From: JBOGXB01 sp050694215
GTDB taxonomy: Bacteria; Actinomycetota; CADDZG01; WHSQ01
NCBI GenBank assembly: GCA_050694215.1
Contig: JBOGXB010000002.1
Coordinates: 4,373 to 68,372, forward strand
Direction of reading: 5' to 3'
DNA: 64,000 bases
Below are positions 19,450 through 26,857 of this stretch, piece after piece; within the stretch, counting starts at the first letter, position 1; every line of letters begins with the position of its first letter. The translations under genes and the position numbers were made by a program. Under the pieces are notes generated by a model that searched no databases, was not told the origin of the DNA, and saw nothing but the letters and a program-made list of their open reading frames with translations.

Positions 19450-20370
19450 ATGGGGATAGAGCCGGTCGACAAGGTCTGGATGAACGGCGAGCTTGTCGAT
19501 TGGGAGAACGCAACCGTCCACGTCCTGTCTCACGCTCTCCATTACGGCACGGGGGTCTTCGAGGGCATCCGCTGCTACGAGACCTCCAAGGGCCCAGCCG
19601 TCTTCCGTTTGCGCGATCACCTCGAGCGGATGGAACGGTCGGCAAAGATCTTCCTGATGGAGATCCCATATTCCGTCGACGAACTCGTCACCGCGGCCCA
19701 CGAGCTCGTCGAAGTGAACCGGCTCAGTTCTTGCTACGTGCGACCGATCGCGTTCCGGGGCTTCGGCGGCGAGATGGGTGTGAACCCCGAGCGCAACCCG
19801 ATCGAGGTGTCGATCGCCGTGTGGAAGTGGGGGTCGTATCTCGGTGAAGAGGCGCTGAGCAACGGGATCCGCATGACTATGTCGTCGTGGCGGCGCCACG
19901 ATCCAAACATCATTCCCCCGGGGGCGAAAGTCACGGGTGCGTACATCAACTCGTCGATGGCGAAGCTCGAAGCTGTGCACGGCGGCTTCGACGAGGCAGT
20001 CATGCTGAACCCCTGGGGGCTCGTGTCGGAGGCGACAGGCGAGAACATATTCGTGGTCCGCGGCGGAGAGATCTTCACGCCTCCGCTCTCGGCCGGCCCA
20101 CTTCCCGGGGTGACCAGGAACACGATCTTTAAGATCGCGGCTGATCTGGGCATGACGATCCACGAGGAGCAGCTCACGCGCTCCGATCTGTATCTAGCCG
20201 ACGAGATGTTCCTCACGGGGACCGCGGCAGAGGTGACGCCGGTGCGCGAGATCGACGAACGAGTGATCGGCGAGCCGGGGCCCGTCACGAAGACGATCCA
20301 GGAGAAGTACTTCTCGATCGTAAAGGGCGAGGACGAGAAGTACTACGACTGGCTCGACTTCGTCGCCTAG
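19450..20370 (+). CDS. ilvE: Branched-chain amino acid aminotransferase
   Basis: A 306-residue class IV aminotransferase. N-terminal HALHYGTGVFEGIRCY, the PLP lysine in TGAYINSSMAK, EATGENIFVV, GVTRNTI and the C-terminal FLTGTAAEVTPV motif are all diagnostic. It performs the last step of leucine, isoleucine and valine synthesis. A strong Shine-Dalgarno (AAAGGAGA) precedes ATG 19450 by about 8 nt, in contrast to the leaderless genes on either side. Confidence 0.95.
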   Translation: MGIEPVDKVWMNGELVDWENATVHVLSHALHYGTGVFEGIRCYETSKGPAVFRLRDHLERMERSAKIFLMEIPYSVDELVTAAHELVEVNRLSSCYVRPIAFRGFGGEMGVNPERNPIEVSIAVWKWGSYLGEEALSNGIRMTMSSWRRHDPNIIPPGAKVTGAYINSSMAKLEAVHGGFDEAVMLNPWGLVSEATGENIFVVRGGEIFTPPLSAGPLPGVTRNTIFKIAADLGMTIHEEQLTRSDLYLADEMFLTGTAAEVTPVREIDERVIGEPGPVTKTIQEKYFSIVKGEDEKYYDWLDFVA

Positions 20371-20401
20371 GCGTCACGGGCCGGCGCTTCCAGGGCCTTA
20401 G

Positions 20402-20414
20402 TAGGGTCCATTCG
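20402..20414 (+). promoter_or_regulatory. -10 box of gltX, leaderless
   Basis: TAGGGT (20402-20407) followed by 7 nt and the gltX ATG at 20415. No Shine-Dalgarno. Confidence 0.4.
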
Positions 20415-22016
20415 ATGGCGTCTCACGTACGTACACGCATTGCTCCGGCCCCCAGCGGCTCGATTCACGTCGGCAACGCGCGCACGGCGCTCTACAACTG
20501 GCTCTTCGCGCGCCACCACGAGGGCACGTTCGTGTTGCGTATCGAGGACACCGACCGCAAGCGCGCGACCCAGACGGCATACGAGGCAGTGATCGAGGAC
20601 CTCCGGTGGCTCGGCCTCGACTGGGACGAGGGACCGGAGGTGGGAGGCGACCGCGGCCCCTATCGTCAGAGCGAACGGAGCGATCGCTACGTCGCCGCGG
20701 CGAAGGGCCTGGTCGACTCGGATCATGCATACCGCTGCTACTGCACACCGAGGGAGCTGGAGGAGCGCCGCAAGGCGGCTCAGTCCGAGCGTCGGACCCC
20801 CGGTTACGACGGACGGTGCCGGCACCTGACTGAGGAGGAGCGCGCTCGCTTCGAGGCGGAGGGCCGCTCGTTCGCCATCAGGTTCAAGGTGCCCGAAGGA
20901 CGCAGGATCTCGTTCGACGATGTGGTGCGAGGAACTATCACGACCGACACCGCGCAGATCCCCGACTTCGTCATACAGAGATCCGACGGGTCACCGACTT
21001 ACATGCTTGCCGCGGCGCTGGACGACGCGCTCATGGGCATCACCCACGTGATCCGTGGAGAGGACCTCATCTCGGCGACGCCGCGCCAGATCCTGCTGCG
21101 CGAGGCGATTGCGGTGACGGACATGCCGGTTTGGGCTCACCTCCCGCTGCTGGTCGACGAGAAGGGCCGGCCGCTGTCGAAACGGTGGGGAGACGTCGCG
21201 GTGCGCGCGTATCGCGACGGCGGAATACTGCCCGAGGCAATGGTCAACTACCTCGCGCTTCTAGGGTGGAGCTACGACGACAAGACGAACATCTTCTCAG
21301 TCGACGAGCTGGTCGACAGGTTCACGCTCGAGCGAGTCGGCCGCAACCCTGCCGCCTTCGACGTCGACAAGCTCGAGTGGATGAACGGCCATTACATCCG
21401 CGAGTCATCGGTGGCGGACCTTGCCGGCCGGCTTGTGCCCTTCCTCGAACGGGAGGGCCTCGACGCCGGGACCGACGAGGGCCGGGAGAAGCTGATCGCG
21501 GTGACGCCGTTGCTCACCGAACGGATGAAGCGACTGACCGACGCGGCCCCAATGGTTCGTTTCCTGTTCACCGACGCCGTGGAACCGGACGAGAAGGCCC
21601 GCAAGGTGCTTCAGGGTCAGTCCGACTACCTGACCGGGGTGGCAGCCGTCCTGGAGGCTCTCGGTGAGTGGACGAGCGCCGGAATCGAGCAGTCGTTGAG
21701 AGCCCTCGCCACCGAGCGCGGTCTCAAGCCCAAGCAGGCCTTTCAGCCGATCCGGGCCGCGGTCACGGGCACTCTTGTGTCGCCGCCGCTGTTCGAGTCC
21801 CTCGAGATCCTCGGCCGCTCCGCGACGTTGGAGAGGCTGAACAAAGCCGCCGAGGAAGGTGGGCGCCCGGAGGCCCAAGGAGGTATGGCCGCCGGAGGGC
21901 GGCTGTTATCCTCGGCGGGTTCTCCGGATGGGACCTTCGAGTTTGTCGTCGACGAAGAGAACCATCCGTTGGGGCGTGGGGTAACCTGGCAGCCCGGCGG
22001 ATTCTGGTTCCGTTAG
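20415..22016 (+). CDS. gltX: Glutamyl-tRNA synthetase with unusual C-terminal tail
   Basis: A class I synthetase with the HIGH-like motif [11 protein letters not shown] (about 14-23), the KMSKS-like motif [11 protein letters not shown] (about 250-260) and a C-terminal anticodon-binding domain. The family similarity ends near residue 480 ([17 protein letters not shown]). The frame then continues for about 53 low-complexity residues and stops at 22016, inside the tRNA-Gln gene. With GatCAB in the window and no glnS seen here, this enzyme is probably non-discriminating, charging both tRNA-Glu and tRNA-Gln, but sequence inspection alone cannot prove that. A hairpin at 21888-21903 lies inside the tail. 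Confidence 0.93.
   Translation: MASHVRTRIAPAPSGSIHVGNARTALYNWLFARHHEGTFVLRIEDTDRKRATQTAYEAVIEDLRWLGLDWDEGPEVGGDRGPYRQSERSDRYVAAAKGLVDSDHAYRCYCTPRELEERRKAAQSERRTPGYDGRCRHLTEEERARFEAEGRSFAIRFKVPEGRRISFDDVVRGTITTDTAQIPDFVIQRSDGSPTYMLAAALDDALMGITHVIRGEDLISATPRQILLREAIAVTDMPVWAHLPLLVDEKGRPLSKRWGDVAVRAYRDGGILPEAMVNYLALLGWSYDDKTNIFSVDELVDRFTLERVGRNPAAFDVDKLEWMNGHYIRESSVADLAGRLVPFLEREGLDAGTDEGREKLIAVTPLLTERMKRLTDAAPMVRFLFTDAVEPDEKARKVLQGQSDYLTGVAAVLEALGEWTSAGIEQSLRALATERGLKPKQAFQPIRAAVTGTLVSPPLFESLEILGRSATLERLNKAAEEGGRPEAQGGMAAGGRLLSSAGSPDGTFEFVVDEENHPLGRGVTWQPGGFWFR
21888..21903 (+). terminator. GC hairpin inside the gltX tail
   Basis: A perfect 6-bp stem (GCCGCC/GGCGGC) with a GGAG tetraloop, followed by TGTTAT. 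It lies between the end of the conserved GluRS domain and the tRNA-Gln gene. Possibly a weak terminator or processing site. Confidence 0.3.
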
Positions 22017-22042
22017 TCCTGGTTCGAATCCAGGCGCCCCAG
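21970..22042 (+). tRNA. tRNA-Gln(CTG)
   Basis: A 73-nt cloverleaf. The 7-bp acceptor stem TGGGGCG/CGCCCCA is perfect, the D stem is GGGT/GCCC, the anticodon stem GCGGA/TCCGT encloses loop TTCTGGT (anticodon CTG, reads CAG), and the T arm is CCTGG-TTCGAAT-CCAGG. Discriminator G22042; CCA is not encoded. The first pair is U1-A72, which is the known recognition element for GatCAB on bacterial tRNA-Gln. Its 5' 47 nt overlap the end of the gltX reading frame. Confidence 0.95.
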
Positions 22043-22075
22043 CGCGGTCCGGTCTTCAGGGCCGGGCTCGAGCAT

Positions 22076-22151
22076 GGCCCGGTAGTCTAGTCAGGCTTAG
22101 GACGCCGCCCTCTCAAGGCGGAGGTCACGGGTTCGAATCCCGTCCGGGCTA
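22076..22151 (+). tRNA. tRNA-Glu(CTC)
   Basis: A 76-nt cloverleaf. The acceptor GGCCCGG/CCGGGCT has a G1-U72 wobble; the D stem is GTCT/GGAC with an 11-nt loop, the anticodon stem CCGCC/GGCGG encloses CTCTCAA (anticodon CTC, reads GAG), and the T arm is ACGGG-TTCGAAT-CCCGT. Discriminator A22151; no encoded CCA. It lies 33 nt after tRNA-Gln and 52 nt before rplS. Confidence 0.95.
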
Positions 22152-22203
22152 CGAACTGCAACACCCGGCGCCCCGGAACGCCGGCGACCCACAAGGAGAG
22201 AAG

Positions 22204-22551
22204 ATGAACCCGACGGACCTCGTCGAGCGCACCTACCTGCGAGACGAGCTGCCGGATTTCCGCGCCGGTGACACGGTGCGAGTGCACGTTCGGGTGGTCG
22301 AGGGAGAGCGTGAGCGCACCCAGGTGTTCGAAGGAGTGGTTATACGACGCCGCGGCAGCAAGCTCTCGGAAACCTTCACCGTGCGGAAGATCTCCTTCGG
22401 CGTCGGTGTGGAGCGCACGTTCCCGGTGCACTCGCCGATGGTCGCGAGGATCGAGGTGGTCGCTCGGGGCGACGTGAGAAGGGCGAAGCTCTATTACCTG
22501 CGGGAGCGCATCGGGAAGAAGGCCAAGGTCAAGGAGCGCCGCGAGGCTTGA
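22204..22551 (+). CDS. rplS: 50S ribosomal protein L19
   Basis: A 115-residue bL19. The [30 protein letters not shown] and ERTFPVHSP motifs and the C-terminal [17 protein letters not shown] tail match the family end to end. ATG 22204 has AAGGAGA 5-6 nt upstream. In most bacteria rplS follows rpsP-rimM-trmD; here the tRNA genes and gltX precede it instead. Confidence 0.97.
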   Translation: MNPTDLVERTYLRDELPDFRAGDTVRVHVRVVEGERERTQVFEGVVIRRRGSKLSETFTVRKISFGVGVERTFPVHSPMVARIEVVARGDVRRAKLYYLRERIGKKAKVKERREA

Positions 22552-22642
22552 GCCTCGGGCTCCAGATGAAGAATCCATCCGTCGCCGGTGAGTCGCGCCG
22601 AGGCCCGACCAGGAAGCCGCGCGATCCACGCCGGGCCCCGAG

Positions 22643-23323
22643 GTGACGGTCGAGGAGAGCCGGTCACCGAGCCCCGATCCGACGACCGACGAGCTCGACC
22701 CCACGGCCGCAAAGCCCTCGAAGGGCGGGCGCAAGCACTCATTCTGGCGCGAGCTCCCGGTTCTCATCGTCATCGCCTTCGCCGTGGCCCTGGTGATCAA
22801 GACGTTCCTTCTCCAGGCCTTCTACATCCCATCCGCCTCCATGGAGCCCACCCTCAGGGAGGGCGACCGCGTCCTCGTCGAGAAGCTCGCCTACCGGTTC
22901 GGCGAGCCGGAGCGCGGGGATGTCGTCGTCTTCGAGAGGGATCTTGGCTTCGTTCCCGCTCCGGAGGAGAGCGATTCGCTGTGGGAGGACATAACGAACG
23001 CCTTCAAGGGCTTGTTCGGGTTCCCGACCGGGACCTCACAGGACTTCATCAAGCGGGTAATTGCGGTCGAGGGCGACGAGGTGAAGGCCGAGGACGGCGA
23101 GGTGTTGGTGAATGGTGAGCCAATCGAGGAGCCTTATCTCCCGGAGGGAGTCGAGACATCCCCGTTCGGTCCCGTCGACGTGCCCGCGAATCAGATCTTC
23201 GTGATGGGTGACAATCGCAACAACTCCGACGATTCTCGCAACTTCGGCCCCGTGAAGGTCGGCGAGGTCGTGGGCCATGGCTTCGTTCTGATCTGGCCCC
23301 CGGCCGATCTTTCGACCCTGTAG
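22643..23323 (+). CDS. lepB: Signal peptidase I (first copy)
   Basis: A 226-residue type I leader peptidase. A charged 35-residue N-terminus precedes one membrane segment (about 38-58). The catalytic Ser66 is in YIPSASMEPTL and the general base Lys81 in VLVEKLAYRF. The C-terminal box GDNRNNSDDSR is intact. It cleaves signal peptides outside the membrane. Start GTG 22643, with no strong ribosome site. A paralogue follows 18 nt downstream. Confidence 0.94.
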   Translation: MTVEESRSPSPDPTTDELDPTAAKPSKGGRKHSFWRELPVLIVIAFAVALVIKTFLLQAFYIPSASMEPTLREGDRVLVEKLAYRFGEPERGDVVVFERDLGFVPAPEESDSLWEDITNAFKGLFGFPTGTSQDFIKRVIAVEGDEVKAEDGEVLVNGEPIEEPYLPEGVETSPFGPVDVPANQIFVMGDNRNNSDDSRNFGPVKVGEVVGHGFVLIWPPADLSTL

Positions 23324-23329
23324 CGCGAC

Positions 23330-23341
23330 TACCCTTTGCCC
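23330..23341 (+). promoter_or_regulatory. -10 box of second lepB, leaderless
   Basis: TACCCT (23330-23335) followed by 6 nt and ATG 23342. No Shine-Dalgarno. Confidence 0.38.
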
Positions 23342-24079
23342 ATGGGGAAGGTCGACGAGTCCGCGAACGAGCGCGTGTCCGAGAGGTCCGCGCCTGGGAG
23401 TACAACCGCACCGGAGACTCCGAGAACACCCAGCCGGATGCAGCGCTTCGTCGCGCACCTGACGGACCTGCCCATGCTCATCGTGATTGCGTTCTTCATC
23501 GCGGTGGTGATCAAGACCTTCGTTCTCCAGGCCTTCTACATCCCCTCGGAATCCATGATCCCCACTCTCGGAGTGGGCGACCGCGTGATGGTCGAGAAGC
23601 TCAGCTATCGATTCCACGACGCTCGACGCGGCGATGTCGTGGTGTTCGCCAGATCCGTCTTCGGCAGGCCGCCCGACGTCCCCTGGTACGAAGACCTGCG
23701 CAACTTCTTCAGGGAGTTGCTGGGCCTCCCCACCGGGGGGGAGGAGGACCTGATCAAGCGCATCGTTGCCGTCGGCGGCGACACGATCCGCTACCAGGGC
23801 AAGCCGCGACAAATGTACGTCAACGGCGATCCGATCGAGGAGCCCTACATCCGCGGCATCGACCGCTTCAGTGGCTCGATAACCCCTAGGGATTGCAGGG
23901 GCCTGCACATGGACAAGGCCGAGGGGGGGTGTCGCGTGCCGGCGGGGAGGATCTTCGTCATGGGGGACAACCGATCGCAGTCCGAGGACTCCCGTCTGAT
24001 CGGCCCCGTCGACGAAGACCGCATCATCGGACGGGCCTTCGTAGTCATCTGGCCGCTGGGTCGCTTCACCGGGCTATGA
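23342..24079 (+). CDS. lepB: Signal peptidase I (second copy)
   Basis: A 245-residue paralogue of the preceding gene: one membrane segment (about 44-62), catalytic Ser71 in YIPSESMIPTL, Lys86 in VMVEKLSYRF and box GDNRSQSEDSR. It differs from the first copy in a longer periplasmic-side insertion between the Lys box and the final box (about 155-205), including two cysteines (CRG...GCR) that could form a disulfide. Tandem copies suggest split substrate preference. ATG 23342 is taken over an in-frame TTG two codons upstream. Confidence 0.94.
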   Translation: MGKVDESANERVSERSAPGSTTAPETPRTPSRMQRFVAHLTDLPMLIVIAFFIAVVIKTFVLQAFYIPSESMIPTLGVGDRVMVEKLSYRFHDARRGDVVVFARSVFGRPPDVPWYEDLRNFFRELLGLPTGGEEDLIKRIVAVGGDTIRYQGKPRQMYVNGDPIEEPYIRGIDRFSGSITPRDCRGLHMDKAEGGCRVPAGRIFVMGDNRSQSEDSRLIGPVDEDRIIGRAFVVIWPLGRFTGL

Positions 24080-24105
24080 GCCGCGCTTGCCATGCGGCTG
24101 GGGGG

Positions 24106-24118
24106 TACATTCAGCGCA
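24106..24118 (+). promoter_or_regulatory. -10 box of rnhB, leaderless
   Basis: TACATT (24106-24111) followed by 7 nt and ATG 24119. This spacing favours 24119 over the upstream in-frame ATG 24092 as the real start. Confidence 0.38.
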
Positions 24119-24805
24119 ATGGTGCTAGAGGCTGAGGGCCTCATGGAAGCTCGCCTCCACGAGGTGGGGTTCGAGCATGTTGCTGGCTGCGACGAGGTCG
24201 GACGAGGCGCCCTGGCAGGCCCCTTGGTGGCCGCCGCCGTGATCCTTCCTCCCGAGGCCGAGATCCCCGGGCTCAGGGACTCGAAGCTGTGCACGAAGCT
24301 CCAGTTGCGACGGCTCGAACACGAGATCCGTGAGGTGGCGCGCGCCGTCTCGGTGGTACGGGTCCATCCGTGGACGATCGACCGGGACGGACTCAACCCG
24401 GCCAACATAAAGGCTCTGCGTCACGCCCTCCGGGGCCTCGGGCGCGATCCGGACTACGTGCTGGTGGACGCCTTCAGGATCAGGCGGTTGAGGTGGCCGA
24501 ACCTTGCGGTGAAGAAGGCGGACGCGGTCTCCAAGAACGTGGCGGCAGCTTCCATCGTGGCCAAGGTCTACCGGGACGCTGCGATGCGCCGATACCACAA
24601 GCGTTACAAGCAGTACGGATTCGCCTCGAATGTCGGATATGGCACGCGCTACCACTGGAATGCGTTGCAGCGACACGGACCCTGCCGGATCCATCGGAGA
24701 TCGTTCTTTGGCGTGATTGGATTTCCCGACGAAAGTGGTGTCATCCGGCCCCACCCGGCGCGAGACTGGGACCGACAAGCGGATCCTGAAGAGGAGATGC
24801 GATGA
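24119..24805 (+). CDS. rnhB: Ribonuclease HII
   Basis: A 228-residue RNase HII that removes RNA from RNA-DNA hybrids and single misincorporated ribonucleotides. The four acidic catalytic residues are D25 and E26 in CDEVGRG, D117 in LVDAF and D135 in KKADAVSKN. The last motif has Ala where KGD is usual. AAASIVAKVYRD and YGFASNVGYGT are conserved. The C-terminus (about 200-228) is charged. Overlaps the next gene by 4 nt. Confidence 0.95.
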   Translation: MVLEAEGLMEARLHEVGFEHVAGCDEVGRGALAGPLVAAAVILPPEAEIPGLRDSKLCTKLQLRRLEHEIREVARAVSVVRVHPWTIDRDGLNPANIKALRHALRGLGRDPDYVLVDAFRIRRLRWPNLAVKKADAVSKNVAAASIVAKVYRDAAMRRYHKRYKQYGFASNVGYGTRYHWNALQRHGPCRIHRRSFFGVIGFPDESGVIRPHPARDWDRQADPEEEMR

Positions 24806-25131
24806 GCGTCGAGGACCTCGAGAAGTACGAGGCCGAGATGGAGCTTCAGCTCTACAAGGAGTACCGGGACGTCCTCCCGATGTTCAAGTTCGTCGTCGAG
24901 ACAGAGCGCCGCTTCTATCTGGCGAATGACGTGAAGGTGGAGACGCGGCATATGGGAGCCAAGGTGTGGTTCGAGATCGAGCTCGGCGACGCCTGGGTGT
25001 GGGACATGCACCGGCCGGCGCGCTTCGTCACCCAGGTCAAGGTGGTCACGTTCCGGGACCTCAACGTCGAGGAGCTGTCCCAGCTCGCGGAGCAGAACCT
25101 CGTGCCCGATCCACCGGGCATGGAGCGCTAG
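24802..25131 (+). CDS. DUF2469 family protein
   Basis: A 109-residue acidic protein (starts MSVEDLEKYEAEMELQLYKE) of an actinobacteria-specific conserved family normally found, as here, between rnhB and yraN. No catalytic motif is recognisable and the function is not known. ATG overlaps the rnhB stop (ATGA). The stop is TAG 25129-25131, immediately followed in the same frame by the hydrophobic start of the next protein. Confidence 0.92.
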   Translation: MSVEDLEKYEAEMELQLYKEYRDVLPMFKFVVETERRFYLANDVKVETRHMGAKVWFEIELGDAWVWDMHRPARFVTQVKVVTFRDLNVEELSQLAEQNLVPDPPGMER

Positions 25132-25173
25132 GCCTTCATCCTGTCGAAGCCGTTCCTCCTCTCCATAGGGGCC

Positions 25174-26835
25174 TTGCTCAGCGCGGGGATCATTGCCGTC
25201 ACGGTCGTCGTGCGCGGACCAGACTCCTCTTCGCCCGCTCGGGTGGATCGGACCGGGCGAGAAACGGGCCCCGTATCCCCGAGGGCTTTCTCCCGGGATG
25301 CGTGCGCCCTCCCCAGAAACTGGATCGTGAGGATCGACCGGGGCTGGGACCGCTCGGCCAGCCGAGCCTTCGACCTCGTCATCATCCCGGCCCCCGGGAA
25401 CTACATGGGCAGCTTCATCGTGACCAGTCACTCCGGCCCGTACGGCTATCTGCAGGACGTGCCCCTGGTCCTGTACGGACCGGGGTTCGTGAAGCCCCTG
25501 GGCCACACGAAGCTCGACAGGGAGGTGACGATTGCCGACCTCGCCCCCACCTACGCCCGGCTGATGGGGTTCGGTGGCTGGCCGAAGCGTCATTCCCGGC
25601 CGTTGACCGAGGTCCTCGAGGACACGACCGACACCCCCAGATTGATCGTCACCACGGTAGTCGATGGCGGGGGTTGGAACGCGCTCGAACGCTGGCCCGA
25701 TTCATGGCCCAACATCGCGCGCCTTATGGAGGACGGCGCGAGCGTGGACGACGCGATCGTCGGATCCTCGCCCTCGATCACCCCGGCCACTCATACGAAC
25801 ATCTCGGTGGGCGATTTTCCCAAGCGGCACGGAGTGACGGCCATCGCCGTACGGGGCCCGACAACTCGCCTCGTTGGTTCGTTCAGTAAGAGACCCGGCG
25901 CCGTAGGTGGCCGCAACATGGACCCGAGGGTGTCGCTGAAGCTCACTACCGTCGCCGACCTATGGGACCGCAGCGTCAACAACGAGGCGGAGATCGGGTT
26001 CCTCGCGAGCGGGAACCTTGCCCTTGGATTGCTCGGGTTCGGAGCCGCGCTTCCGGGCGGGGATCGCGATATCGCGGCACTGCACAGGGACGAGAAGTGG
26101 AGCACCACTCCCGCCTTCTACTCCCTCCCTGACTACGTGGCGGAGATCGAGGGGCCTCGGGCTGAGATCGACGCGGTCGACCAGCTCGACGGCCGGTTGG
26201 ACGGCCGCTGGCTGGGCCACGCGATCGAGCCCTTCGCCGGGACTCCGGCTCTCGCACCGTGGACCAACAGGGTGACCACCGAGATACTCGGCCGCGAGGG
26301 TTTCGGTAGGGACGAGATCACCGATCTCTGGTACATGAACCTAAAAGCTCCCGACACGGCCGGTCACAAATGGAACATGATCGCCGAGGAGCAACGTGAC
26401 GTGCTTGCCTCCGTCGACCAGGCGGTGGCGGATCTGCTCGAGTGGCTCGACCGCAACGTGGGCGAGGGGAACTACGTCTTCGTCCTCACGGCCGACCACG
26501 GGCAGACCCCACTGGACCGGGGGGGCTGGCCCATCGACCGCTCGGAGATCCAGGCCGACATCGACCGGCGCTTCGACAAGGTCGACAACGACAAGGGCTT
26601 GGTACAGCGGACGTCCGCGAGCTCCTTCTTCATGCACCGTTCGGAGATCCAGGAGAGCGGGACCACGCCGGAGGAGATCGCATCGTTCCTGTCGCGATAC
26701 ACCATCGGCGACAACATCCCCGAAGGAGAGGAGGTTCCGGAGGGGTTCGAGGACCGGCTGGAAGAGCGCGTGATGAGCGGAGTCATCCCCGGTCGGAAGA
26801 TCGCCGACGTTCTCGCGTGCACTCGCAGCGACTGA
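25174..26835 (+). CDS. Alkaline-phosphatase-superfamily phosphodiesterase-like protein
   Basis: About 553 residues. The main domain (about 155-550) has the metal and nucleophile pattern of the type I phosphodiesterase group: D164 in VVDGGGWN, probable nucleophile T203 in SSPSITPATHTN, DTAGHKW, and TADHGQ. The first 150 residues resemble the C-terminal end of such an enzyme (DVPLVLYGPGF, VTIADLAPTYARLMGF), a layout seen in actinobacterial relatives. The start is unclear: TTG 25174 cuts into a hydrophobic segment whose charged lead (SKPFLLSIGALLSAG) begins near 25141 with only CTG or ATC available. Probably a membrane-anchored exported enzyme; substrate unknown. Confidence 0.8.
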   Translation: MLSAGIIAVTVVVRGPDSSSPARVDRTGRETGPVSPRAFSRDACALPRNWIVRIDRGWDRSASRAFDLVIIPAPGNYMGSFIVTSHSGPYGYLQDVPLVLYGPGFVKPLGHTKLDREVTIADLAPTYARLMGFGGWPKRHSRPLTEVLEDTTDTPRLIVTTVVDGGGWNALERWPDSWPNIARLMEDGASVDDAIVGSSPSITPATHTNISVGDFPKRHGVTAIAVRGPTTRLVGSFSKRPGAVGGRNMDPRVSLKLTTVADLWDRSVNNEAEIGFLASGNLALGLLGFGAALPGGDRDIAALHRDEKWSTTPAFYSLPDYVAEIEGPRAEIDAVDQLDGRLDGRWLGHAIEPFAGTPALAPWTNRVTTEILGREGFGRDEITDLWYMNLKAPDTAGHKWNMIAEEQRDVLASVDQAVADLLEWLDRNVGEGNYVFVLTADHGQTPLDRGGWPIDRSEIQADIDRRFDKVDNDKGLVQRTSASSFFMHRSEIQESGTTPEEIASFLSRYTIGDNIPEGEEVPEGFEDRLEERVMSGVIPGRKIADVLACTRSD

Positions 26836-26857
26836 GGCCGGGCTTCTCCGGCTCCCA

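Noticed and set aside
25129..25131. Stop-codon readthrough joining DUF2469 to the phosphodiesterase-like protein
   Set aside because: The frames coincide, but no readthrough context is visible and DUF2469 proteins normally end here; an unusual start codon is simpler.
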